Part shown: positions 23,887 through 31,073 of the stretch, one piece after another
Layout: every line of letters begins with the position of its first letter
How positions within the stretch are numbered: the stretch's first letter is position 1
Notes under the pieces: generated by a model
Seen by the model: only the letters and a program-made list of their open reading frames with translations
Database searches by the model: none
Told to the model about the DNA's origin: nothing
DNA from: Armatimonadota bacterium
Lineage (GTDB): Bacteria > Armatimonadota > DTGP01 > JAKQQT01
DNA length: 64,000 bases
Reading direction: 5' to 3'
NCBI GenBank assembly: GCA_036504095.1
Contig: DASXVS010000017.1
Location: 78,884-142,883 of the forward strand
Translations under genes and position numbers: made by a program

Positions 23887-23932
23887 GACAACCACTCCTT
23901 CTGAGACGTCAAGGCATCCTGCCTGAAGTAAC

Positions 23933-25069
23933 TCATTGAGGGTTCTCCTCCGACGCCGGTCCGTTGTGGTCCGGCCGCGTGAGCCTGGAGCGAGTGCCTG
24001 ACGGCCGGACGAACGACGTGCCGTTCTCCTTATTGCGCTTGTTGGCGGCGTCCTGCTCCGGCTGTAACGCGGGCGAAGTGGGCGGCGGCGCCGTCACCTT
24101 GTCTGGGTCCGGCGGTGTGTTGCTCAGGTCCACCGGCTCCTGAATTTCGTCCTCGCCGCGCGGAGTTGTGTTGCCGTCGTCGTGCCCGATGAATGTCGTG
24201 GCGACATAGTTCGAGACATCCCAGATCTTTTCGCTCTCAAGCTCACGTTTGAACGGCATCATGGCCGTGCCGTTGATGCCATTCATGATCTGATAGTAGA
24301 GCAGCCCGCCGGAAGCGCCGAGGCGCCTCAGCGTGCTGAAGTTGGCCGGCTTGGGGTACAGGAACTTCGCGGAAGGCCCGTTGCCGTCGCCGAAATTGCC
24401 GTGGCAGCCGATGCATTCCTGCTCGTAAACGAATTTGCCCCGCGCAAGAGATTCGGCGGTCGCGCCGTACGGATTCGGCATGGTGCGCCATTGCGCCGGG
24501 ACCAGCGTATGCAAATAGGCGAAGTTGGCATCCGGGCCGCGCTCATACGCCTTCGCCAGCGCGGCGTGCCATATTTCCATGCGTTTCACGCGCGCGTCGG
24601 CCAGCTTGCCGCCGAGGCACTGGACGTATGCGATGAGGGCGTCGCGCTCGTCTTTCTTCAGGTATTTGAACTCCGGCATGATCGATGCGGGGCGGGTGTA
24701 GCGCGGGTTGAAGAAATGGGCGATGTGCCAATCATTTGGCCGCATGCCGCCCTCCTGAGAGAGGTCCGGCCCGTTCCGCGAGGAGCCAAGCAGGTGCGGC
24801 TTGTCGTAGTAGTAGTCGCCCGGCTCCGAAATGCGCGTGGCGGTGTTATCCCAGTCCTGCGGCCGCACGTATTGCGAGTGACAATAGATGCACCCGTTCT
24901 GGATGTAAATCGCGCGACCTCTGGCCTCGAGCGCCGTGTACGGCCTCGCGATATCCGATGGCTTATCCACGTCCTGACGCGTGATCCAGGGCAGAACGGC
25001 GACGCTGAACCCCGCCGCCGCCAGGATCAGGAGGCCGCCGACCGTGATCACCTTCTCCGTCATGCGCAT
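23933..25069 (-). CDS. ccoO: cbb3-type oxidase CcoO-like subunit fused to a second c-type cytochrome
   Basis: 378 residues. N-terminal membrane anchor (ITVGGLLILAAAGFSVAVLP), then the CcoO haem c site CIYCHSQYVRPQ (about 60-71) with GPDLSQEGG and the axial-Met region PASIMPEFKYL. From about 205 a second haem c domain has CIGCHGNFGDGNGPSA and a Met ligand in GTAMMPFK. The last ~80 residues are Pro/Asp-rich and disordered. A single polypeptide thus replaces the mono-haem CcoO and at least part of the di-haem CcoP; no separate ccoP is present. Lies 52 bases after ccoN. Confidence 0.88.
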   Translation of the reverse strand: MRMTEKVITVGGLLILAAAGFSVAVLPWITRQDVDKPSDIARPYTALEARGRAIYIQNGCIYCHSQYVRPQDWDNTATRISEPGDYYYDKPHLLGSSRNGPDLSQEGGMRPNDWHIAHFFNPRYTRPASIMPEFKYLKKDERDALIAYVQCLGGKLADARVKRMEIWHAALAKAYERGPDANFAYLHTLVPAQWRTMPNPYGATAESLARGKFVYEQECIGCHGNFGDGNGPSAKFLYPKPANFSTLRRLGASGGLLYYQIMNGINGTAMMPFKRELESEKIWDVSNYVATTFIGHDDGNTTPRGEDEIQEPVDLSNTPPDPDKVTAPPPTSPALQPEQDAANKRNKENGTSFVRPSGTRSRLTRPDHNGPASEENPQ

Positions 25070-25121
25070 GGCTTCGTCCTCCGATTGCGCATCGGCGGAG
25101 CCGCGGCATCATCTCTGCGGG

Positions 25122-26543
25122 TCATTGGGCGGCCTCCAGTCCTATCGGCTTGAGGTCGACCGGCGCGATGTCGCGCGTGCTCATCAGCGGCGCGTCCTCC
25201 TCCACGTCGGGCTTCTTCGAGTAAAGCGTTCTGAGCACGTTGTACAACAGAATCCAGGCGCCCGCGAAGATGGTGACGCCGTCCAGCGCCCGCAAAGTCA
25301 TGTAGACGCTCAATTCCGGCAGCACTCGGTAAACCGCCTCTCCATTCAGCCAGGCCCCTCCCTGGATGAGACCGGCGGTTGTGAGGATAATCATGAATCC
25401 GCCCTGGCCGATAAGCATCAGCCAGTACTGGAAGTTTGCCAGCCTCACGCTCCAGATCGGTTTGCCGGTCACCTGCGGAAGCACGTCGTAAATGATTCCC
25501 ACCGCCATGAAGCCGCCGAATCCGAGCAGCCCGGCGTGCGAGTGGCCGATAACCCAGTTCGTGAAGTGGGTGAGCCGCTGAACCGACATCAGTGACTGGA
25601 GACTGCCCTGGGTGGACACGATGAAGTACCAGATGGAGCCGGCGAACATGTACTTCAATGTCATCGACTGCTCGATCCGCCCCATTCGCCCGCGCATCGT
25701 CAGCCAGATGTTCGAGAGGAACACCCAGACCGGAATCAGCAGAAGCATGCTGTGGACCGTCGCCACAACCTTCTCCCAATCCGGGATCGGCGCCTGTAGC
25801 AAGTGGTGCGTGCCGGTGGGCGCGTAGTCCGTCACCAGCAGCCAGAAACCGATGAGCGACAGCGTGTGGCTGTAAAGCGGTTTCCGCACTTCGCGCGGTA
25901 TCACGTAATACGCGGCGCCGATCGCCATCGGGGTGATCCACAAGCCGAAGATGTTGTGGCCGTAGAACCAGTGCCACACGGCATCATACAGGCCGCGGTG
26001 CACTCCGGTGCTGTTGAGGAACGCCCACTCCGTCAAGGTCCACACGAGCGCGCCGAGGAAATACCAGACCGACACATAGATAAGCGGCTCCTTGCGGTTC
26101 GCAACGGTCTTGAACTGAACGTAAAGGAGCATGGCCAGCGCGATGATGCTCAGCCAATTGAGCGGGCCTTTGTACTCGGCGTATTCGTGCGACGTGGTGA
26201 TCCCCACCGCCAGCGAACAGATGCCGGCGAGCTGCGAGAAATTCCAGATCCACATCGCCCCATTGGCTATCTTCTCCGACCACAACGTGGTCTTGGAGAG
26301 CTGCGGCACAATATGGAGGCCGGCGCCGATGAGCACCATGGACAGGAATCCGTACCAGACCGTGTTCACGTGCATCGGACGGATCCGCCCGAATACGAGG
26401 AACGGGATTCCGCCCAGGAAATCCGGCGAAGCCATTTCCGTCGCCGCCAGGAGGCCGAACGTGACGCCGACCGCCATCCATATGGCGCCGGAGACCATCC
26501 AGTTTCGTGCCGCGCTTCCCGGCCTATCGTCGAGTAATCGCAT
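25122..26543 (-). CDS. ccoN: cbb3-type cytochrome c oxidase catalytic subunit I
   Basis: 473 residues, about 12 membrane helices. Reduces oxygen to water and pumps protons. Haem and copper ligands visible: low-spin haem His in PMHVNTVWYG, CuB His in WHWFYGHNIFGLWITP, the His pair TGTHHLLQAP, and haem ligands in NWVIGHSHAGLLGF near residue 335. The Tyr in the FYGHN..YYVIP helix fits the C-family cross-linked tyrosine. Follows actE by 24 bases, so the oxidase is encoded in one operon with alternative complex III. Confidence 0.93.
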   Translation of the reverse strand: MRLLDDRPGSAARNWMVSGAIWMAVGVTFGLLAATEMASPDFLGGIPFLVFGRIRPMHVNTVWYGFLSMVLIGAGLHIVPQLSKTTLWSEKIANGAMWIWNFSQLAGICSLAVGITTSHEYAEYKGPLNWLSIIALAMLLYVQFKTVANRKEPLIYVSVWYFLGALVWTLTEWAFLNSTGVHRGLYDAVWHWFYGHNIFGLWITPMAIGAAYYVIPREVRKPLYSHTLSLIGFWLLVTDYAPTGTHHLLQAPIPDWEKVVATVHSMLLLIPVWVFLSNIWLTMRGRMGRIEQSMTLKYMFAGSIWYFIVSTQGSLQSLMSVQRLTHFTNWVIGHSHAGLLGFGGFMAVGIIYDVLPQVTGKPIWSVRLANFQYWLMLIGQGGFMIILTTAGLIQGGAWLNGEAVYRVLPELSVYMTLRALDGVTIFAGAWILLYNVLRTLYSKKPDVEEDAPLMSTRDIAPVDLKPIGLEAAQ

Positions 26544-26567
26544 ACTTCCCTCAAAATGCCTGCAAAG

Positions 26568-27305
26568 TTAGTTCGTATCCCCCGTTGGCGGCATCGGCGC
26601 CGCCGATTCGGCGGGTCCCGGCGCTTCCGCCGCGCCGCTCAGGCGGAGCGACCTGATGTAGGAAACCACAGCCCATCGATCGCGCTCGCTGATCGTACCC
26701 CGGAAGGCGTGCCACTCGCGCGGCAGGTATTTCCGAGCCTCCGGGATGGGGGTCGACAGGATACCGTTGGTAATCTTGTAGTACATAGTCCCGGCCGACA
26801 GCGACTGCGCCTTACGGTTCGTGAGGTCGGGCGGGCGCGGGATGTAACTCTCGCCCGCGGGCCCATCTCCCAGCCCGTTAACACCGTGACAGAAGGCACA
26901 GTTCTCGGCGTAGACCACTTTGCCGGTTGTGAGGGCCTTCGGGTCGCCGGCCGGCGGGTTTTTGATGCGGGCGGCCGCCGCAGGGACCGCGCCGTCGGCC
27001 TGGTCCGGATACGCGTGCGGAACGCCTGTCCTCGGCACCGCGCCCGCCACGACAAACTGCTGGGTTGGCGGCGTCTGGTAGCCCGTGGAGTCGGCCGGCT
27101 GGTTGTAGCGCATGCTCCAAGGCGGCAGTTCGTGTCCGAAATAGAGAACGCCCGGAAGGACGAGCGCCACCACGACGATCACGAACACCAACCCCGTGAT
27201 CAGGCGAAGGTTACGCTCCTGGAAGCGCCGCTCCCGGATTTCATCGTCCGGCGGAATCGGCGATCCGCCCGCGCTGTAGTCCTGATTGTCGGTTATCTGT
27301 GGCAT
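26568..27305 (-). CDS. actE: Alternative complex III cytochrome c subunit ActE
   Basis: 245 residues. One N-terminal membrane helix (LITGLVFVIVVVALVLPGVL), then a haem c domain with a single CAFCHG site followed by GVNGLGDGPAGESY and a later Met/His region. Length and layout fit the mono-haem ActE, which passes electrons from the complex towards the oxidase. It overlaps the end of actA by about 13 bases; ATG 27305 is used (ATG 27314 also possible). The Ala/Pro-rich tail SGAAEAPGPAESAAPMPP is extra. Confidence 0.85.
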   Translation of the reverse strand: MPQITDNQDYSAGGSPIPPDDEIRERRFQERNLRLITGLVFVIVVVALVLPGVLYFGHELPPWSMRYNQPADSTGYQTPPTQQFVVAGAVPRTGVPHAYPDQADGAVPAAAARIKNPPAGDPKALTTGKVVYAENCAFCHGVNGLGDGPAGESYIPRPPDLTNRKAQSLSAGTMYYKITNGILSTPIPEARKYLPREWHAFRGTISERDRWAVVSYIRSLRLSGAAEAPGPAESAAPMPPTGDTN

Positions 27306-27814
27306 ACGACACAATCCGTAGGGGCTTTCTTGTATTTATTGGTGCGGTGGCACGTTACGCACCAGCCCATGTTCATCGGGGTTGCCTGGCGCGCGCGGTC
27401 CATCTTTCTCATATCACCGTGGCAGGTCTCGCACGGCACGCCGGCCGAGATGTGCGCCTTGTGCGTGAAGTAGACGAACCCGGGGAGGCGGTTCACCCGT
27501 TCCCATGGGACGCCCTCGCCCTTTTCCCAGAAGGCCTTGAGCTTCTTGATCTCCGGGTGGTTCGGGATGATGACCCTGTGACAGCGGATGCAGAGCTGGG
27601 TGGCGGGCATGCCGGCGAACGACGACTGCGTCGTCTGGGCGTGGCAGTACTGGCAGGCAATCTGCTTGTCACCCGCGTGGACGCGATGGAAGAAATCCAC
27701 CGGCTGCTTCGGCGCGTTCACTCCAAACGCTTTGGATGACCTGACGAACAGCAGCGGGAGCAACGCGATCAGGATGACAAGCCCGAAGATGACGTTTCGC
27801 GTCTCCCACCTCAT
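27293..27814 (-). CDS. actA: Alternative complex III pentahaem cytochrome ActA
   Basis: 173 residues. N-terminal membrane anchor (VIFGLVILIALLPLLFV) and five CXXCH haem c sites: CQYCH, CIRCH, CETCH, CVTCH and CVVCH, the number known for ActA. Conserved neighbours include QPVDFFHRVHAG and FTHKAHISAGVPC. In most species actA is the first gene of the locus; here it follows actF. It overlaps actF by four bases (ATGA). Confidence 0.92.
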   Translation of the reverse strand: MRWETRNVIFGLVILIALLPLLFVRSSKAFGVNAPKQPVDFFHRVHAGDKQIACQYCHAQTTQSSFAGMPATQLCIRCHRVIIPNHPEIKKLKAFWEKGEGVPWERVNRLPGFVYFTHKAHISAGVPCETCHGDMRKMDRARQATPMNMGWCVTCHRTNKYKKAPTDCVVCHR

Positions 27815-29094
27815 ACTTCAACCCCCCGTGTGGCAAGCCCGCGCAGGAACAGCGGATCTTCAACCGGATACACCGGCACGCGGCGCATCAGCCACAGGTA
27901 CGGAAGGGCGACCGCACCCATGAAGCCGATCGTAACGGCAACTTCCACCAGCCCGAAATCCGATGGACCGAGCGTGCGCATGCCGGGGAATATGTCCAGG
28001 AATCGCTGGATCAGGATGCCGGCCAGGGCGAGCGCCCCGATGGCGGCGATGGCGTTTGGCGTTCGCTTCAGCCCTCGCAGGAACAGAAGGGCGAACGGCA
28101 CGATGAACGAGCAGGCGAGCATCGTATAGGCGAGCGGCTCCCACGGCTGCGTCCGCCACCGCGCCGCAACGTAGGCAGCCTCCGTGGGAAGGTTGCCCAT
28201 CCATATCACGAAATACTGAGACCAGTTCACGTACGCCCAGAAGATGCTTGTGCCCCAGAGCATGTTGCCGAGATCGCGAATGGTCGCCACCGGGAACAGC
28301 TCATTCAGGGGCTTCAGGGAGCGCCAGCTGCAAAGAAGTATCGTCGCGGCGGCAAACGCTCCGAAGTATTCCCCGATCCAGTAGATCACCGGAAACATCG
28401 TGCTGCGAAAGCCGGGGTTCAACGACATCTCAAGGTCGATCGCCAGGATCGACATGCCGAACACGTACACCAGAAGGTAGACCGGCGCCAGCACCTTGAG
28501 CGTCAGCATCGACCGCGCCTTCTCTTCGCCCCGGCCCTTCCATCCCCGCGTCGCCCAACCCGCCAGGCCCGACCGCGAACTGACCCCATCTTCGATCATC
28601 GCGCCGAGGTCCGGCCGGATGCTGCTCCGAAGGCTCCAGATCGCGAGGAACGAGGCGATGGCCAGAATCGCTGCGTCCCGGATGAACAGGGGGCCGATCT
28701 GCAGCCACGGGCTCCGGTCTGCGTCGCCCAGCCACCAGAATATCTCGTGCCGGCCAAACCAAAGGATGCCGAGCGCGATCAGCGAAACCGGCGTGAACGC
28801 CGACAATCCGGCCGTGATGCGCTGGATCGGCCGCCCCCACCACGCATGGCTGACGTTGAAGGTGGCGGTCATGGCCATCGACGCCATCGACAGGCCGGTC
28901 CAGAACAGGAAGTTGGCGAGGAACGCGCCCCAGGCCCGCCCCGGCGAAAGTGTCAGGCCGGCCGCGAAACCAATGACCCCCACAAGGATGCACACCAGAG
29001 CCGCCGCCTGAACCCAGGTAGCGGGGGAATACAGCGTGGACGCGTAGCGCTCCAGCCGCCGCACATCGCCCGGTTGCAGTTGTTGATCGCTCAT
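27811..29094 (-). CDS. actF: Alternative complex III membrane subunit ActF
   Basis: 427 residues, about ten membrane helices, NrfD-related. Phrases such as FNVSHAWWGRPIQRITAG, FWAYVNWSQYFVIWMGNLP and IQRFLDIFPG are those of ActF. ATG 29094 overlaps the stop of actD (ATGA), which fixes the start even though the frame is open further upstream. With ActC it forms the membrane core of the quinol:electron acceptor complex. Confidence 0.9.
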   Translation of the reverse strand: MSDQQLQPGDVRRLERYASTLYSPATWVQAAALVCILVGVIGFAAGLTLSPGRAWGAFLANFLFWTGLSMASMAMTATFNVSHAWWGRPIQRITAGLSAFTPVSLIALGILWFGRHEIFWWLGDADRSPWLQIGPLFIRDAAILAIASFLAIWSLRSSIRPDLGAMIEDGVSSRSGLAGWATRGWKGRGEEKARSMLTLKVLAPVYLLVYVFGMSILAIDLEMSLNPGFRSTMFPVIYWIGEYFGAFAAATILLCSWRSLKPLNELFPVATIRDLGNMLWGTSIFWAYVNWSQYFVIWMGNLPTEAAYVAARWRTQPWEPLAYTMLACSFIVPFALLFLRGLKRTPNAIAAIGALALAGILIQRFLDIFPGMRTLGPSDFGLVEVAVTIGFMGAVALPYLWLMRRVPVYPVEDPLFLRGLATRGVEV

Positions 29095-29636
29095 TGGTTC
29101 ACCTGCAATCGACCGAGCCCGGCATGGTGGATATCTACGGTTTCCGTGGCGCCCGCTGCCAGCAGCTCCCCGGCCGCCCGGCCGCGTTCGGTCTCGTCGC
29201 TGCACGCCAGATACAATGCGAACCTGTCCACTCCCATCGGCGGGCGATACGCGTCGCTGGGGGTCAGGTCCGGCAGGCGCGACATAAACAGAAACCCGAT
29301 GACGGAAGCGATCGACCCGAACAGAACCATCAATTCGAAAGCGACCACCAGATACGGCGGGAGCGACGTGATCGGCTTGCCGCCGACGATCACCGGGTAG
29401 TCCCAGGACATCCAGATCGTCATCGCAAGGGCGGCCGCGATGCCGGACAGGCCGCCGACGAGGCTGAACCACCGGACCCCGCTGGTGCTCGGGTTCAGGG
29501 CGTAGATCGCCGACATGTCCGGGATGGGCGTGTACACCTCCGGGCGCATGCCGCGGATGCCGTTGAAGTGGTCGATGCCGGCGCGCAGGGCGTCCGGATC
29601 GTCGAAGTAGCCCACGACTCCTCGAAGCTCGCTCAT
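29091..29636 (-). CDS. actD: Alternative complex III subunit ActD (DUF3341)
   Basis: 181 residues. Begins ELRGVVGYFDDPDALRAGID (family GLVAEFDSPEALLEAA-like), then two membrane helices (SLVGGLSGIAAALAMTIWMS; LVVAFELMVLFGSIASVIGF) and a C-terminal ferredoxin-like part (DRFALYLACSDETERGRAAG). This is the DUF3341 layout. It overlaps both neighbours by ATGA, typical of this operon. Confidence 0.9.
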   Translation of the reverse strand: MSELRGVVGYFDDPDALRAGIDHFNGIRGMRPEVYTPIPDMSAIYALNPSTSGVRWFSLVGGLSGIAAALAMTIWMSWDYPVIVGGKPITSLPPYLVVAFELMVLFGSIASVIGFLFMSRLPDLTPSDAYRPPMGVDRFALYLACSDETERGRAAGELLAAGATETVDIHHAGLGRLQVNQ

Positions 29637-31051
29637 GATTCGGTCGCCTCCGCGGGCTTGACCCCGCCGGGCACCCTCGGATGCTCGTGCGCTTCCTCAA
29701 TCGCGATGTCCTCGCGATGCTCCAGCAGGATATCGCGCTTCAATTCTGCGATCGGCAGCACCGGGAGGAACTTGGTGAACAGCAGGAAGAAGAACATGAA
29801 CCAGCCGAGACTGCCGAGCGTGATGCCGACTTCAACCGGGCGGAAGTGATAGAAGGTGGGCGCCCACGCGTAAGGGTTGTAGTCCCGCGCCAGGCTGCCC
29901 GCGATGATGTTGAACCGTTCCAGCCACATGCCGATGTTGATGATGATCGAAACGACGAACAGCGTGGGGATATTCCGTCGCGCCGGGCGCCAGAAGAGGA
30001 TGAGCGGGGCGATCACGTTGCAGAAGTTCATGGCCCAGAACGGCGAGGCCCAAGTCCCGCGGACTTTGTTCCACAGGTCGGCAAGGTCGGAGGGTTCCCG
30101 CCCGTAGAGCGTCATGAAATGTTCGCTAAGGTACGAGTATCCCACCACCATCGACATCAGCAGCGTGAGCTTCGCGATCTGCTCCATCCGGTCGATGGTA
30201 ATGTATTCCTGCAGCGCCAGGTTCTTGCGTAGCGGGATCAGGAGCGTCAGCACCATGGCTAATCCGGACAGGATGGCGCCGGCCACGAAGTACGGGGCCG
30301 AAATCGTGGAGTGCCACCCGGGAACGATGGCGGACGCGAAGTCCCAGGATACCACGGAGTGGACCGACACAACCAGCGGCGCCGCAAGGCACGCCAGCAC
30401 GGAATACGCCATCCAGTAGTGGCGCCACTGCTTCCCGCGCCCTTCCCAGCCGACCGACAGCAGGCCGTAGATGGTCCGCTTCCACCCCTTCGAACGATCG
30501 CGGACGACCGCCACATCGGGGATCAGCCCGAGCCAGAAGAACAGTGTGGAAACGATGAAGTACGTCGTGACGGCGAAGACGTCCAGAACGAGCGCCGACC
30601 GGAAATTGATCCACAACATACGCTCGTTGGGATACGGCATCAGCCAGTACGCCCGCCATGGCCGGCCGAGGTGGATCAGAGGGAACAGGCCGGCCGTCAT
30701 AACCGCAAACAGGGTCATCGCCTCGGAGGCGCGGCTGAACGCGGCGCGGAACGGCGCACGGAACAGGAACAGAAAGGCCGAGATGAGCGTGCCGGAGTGG
30801 GCAATTCCGATCCACCAGACAAAGTTGGTGATATACACCGCCCACATCATCGGGTGCATCAGGCCGCTCATGCCCATGCCGTACTTCAGCTGGTACCCTT
30901 CCGATATGGCTCCGACCAGAATCAGGAAGGCGCAGAACGCGACGCCGGCCATCCAGCCGAGGCTGTACGACTGCATGGGCCGCAGCACATCGTCGGTGAC
31001 CTTCCTGTATGCCTCGCCGTTCGGCGCGTTTTGGTGGGTATGCTCGTGCAT
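29633..31051 (-). CDS. actC: Alternative complex III quinol-binding subunit ActC (NrfD family)
   Basis: 472 residues, about ten membrane helices of the NrfD/PsrC family. Conserved phrases: YQLKYGMGMSGLMHPMMWAV, NFVWWIGIAHSGTLISAFLF, LGRPWRAYWLMPYPNERMLW and GNIAP-type NFCNVIAPLILFWRP. The second helix region with WIGIAHSG is near the quinol site in known structures. ATG 31051 follows GAGACGG; TTG 31063 is possible. The C-terminal ~30 residues are acidic. Confidence 0.92.
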   Translation of the reverse strand: MHEHTHQNAPNGEAYRKVTDDVLRPMQSYSLGWMAGVAFCAFLILVGAISEGYQLKYGMGMSGLMHPMMWAVYITNFVWWIGIAHSGTLISAFLFLFRAPFRAAFSRASEAMTLFAVMTAGLFPLIHLGRPWRAYWLMPYPNERMLWINFRSALVLDVFAVTTYFIVSTLFFWLGLIPDVAVVRDRSKGWKRTIYGLLSVGWEGRGKQWRHYWMAYSVLACLAAPLVVSVHSVVSWDFASAIVPGWHSTISAPYFVAGAILSGLAMVLTLLIPLRKNLALQEYITIDRMEQIAKLTLLMSMVVGYSYLSEHFMTLYGREPSDLADLWNKVRGTWASPFWAMNFCNVIAPLILFWRPARRNIPTLFVVSIIINIGMWLERFNIIAGSLARDYNPYAWAPTFYHFRPVEVGITLGSLGWFMFFFLLFTKFLPVLPIAELKRDILLEHREDIAIEEAHEHPRVPGGVKPAEATES

Positions 31052-31073
31052 TATCCGTCTCAAAATCCAGAAA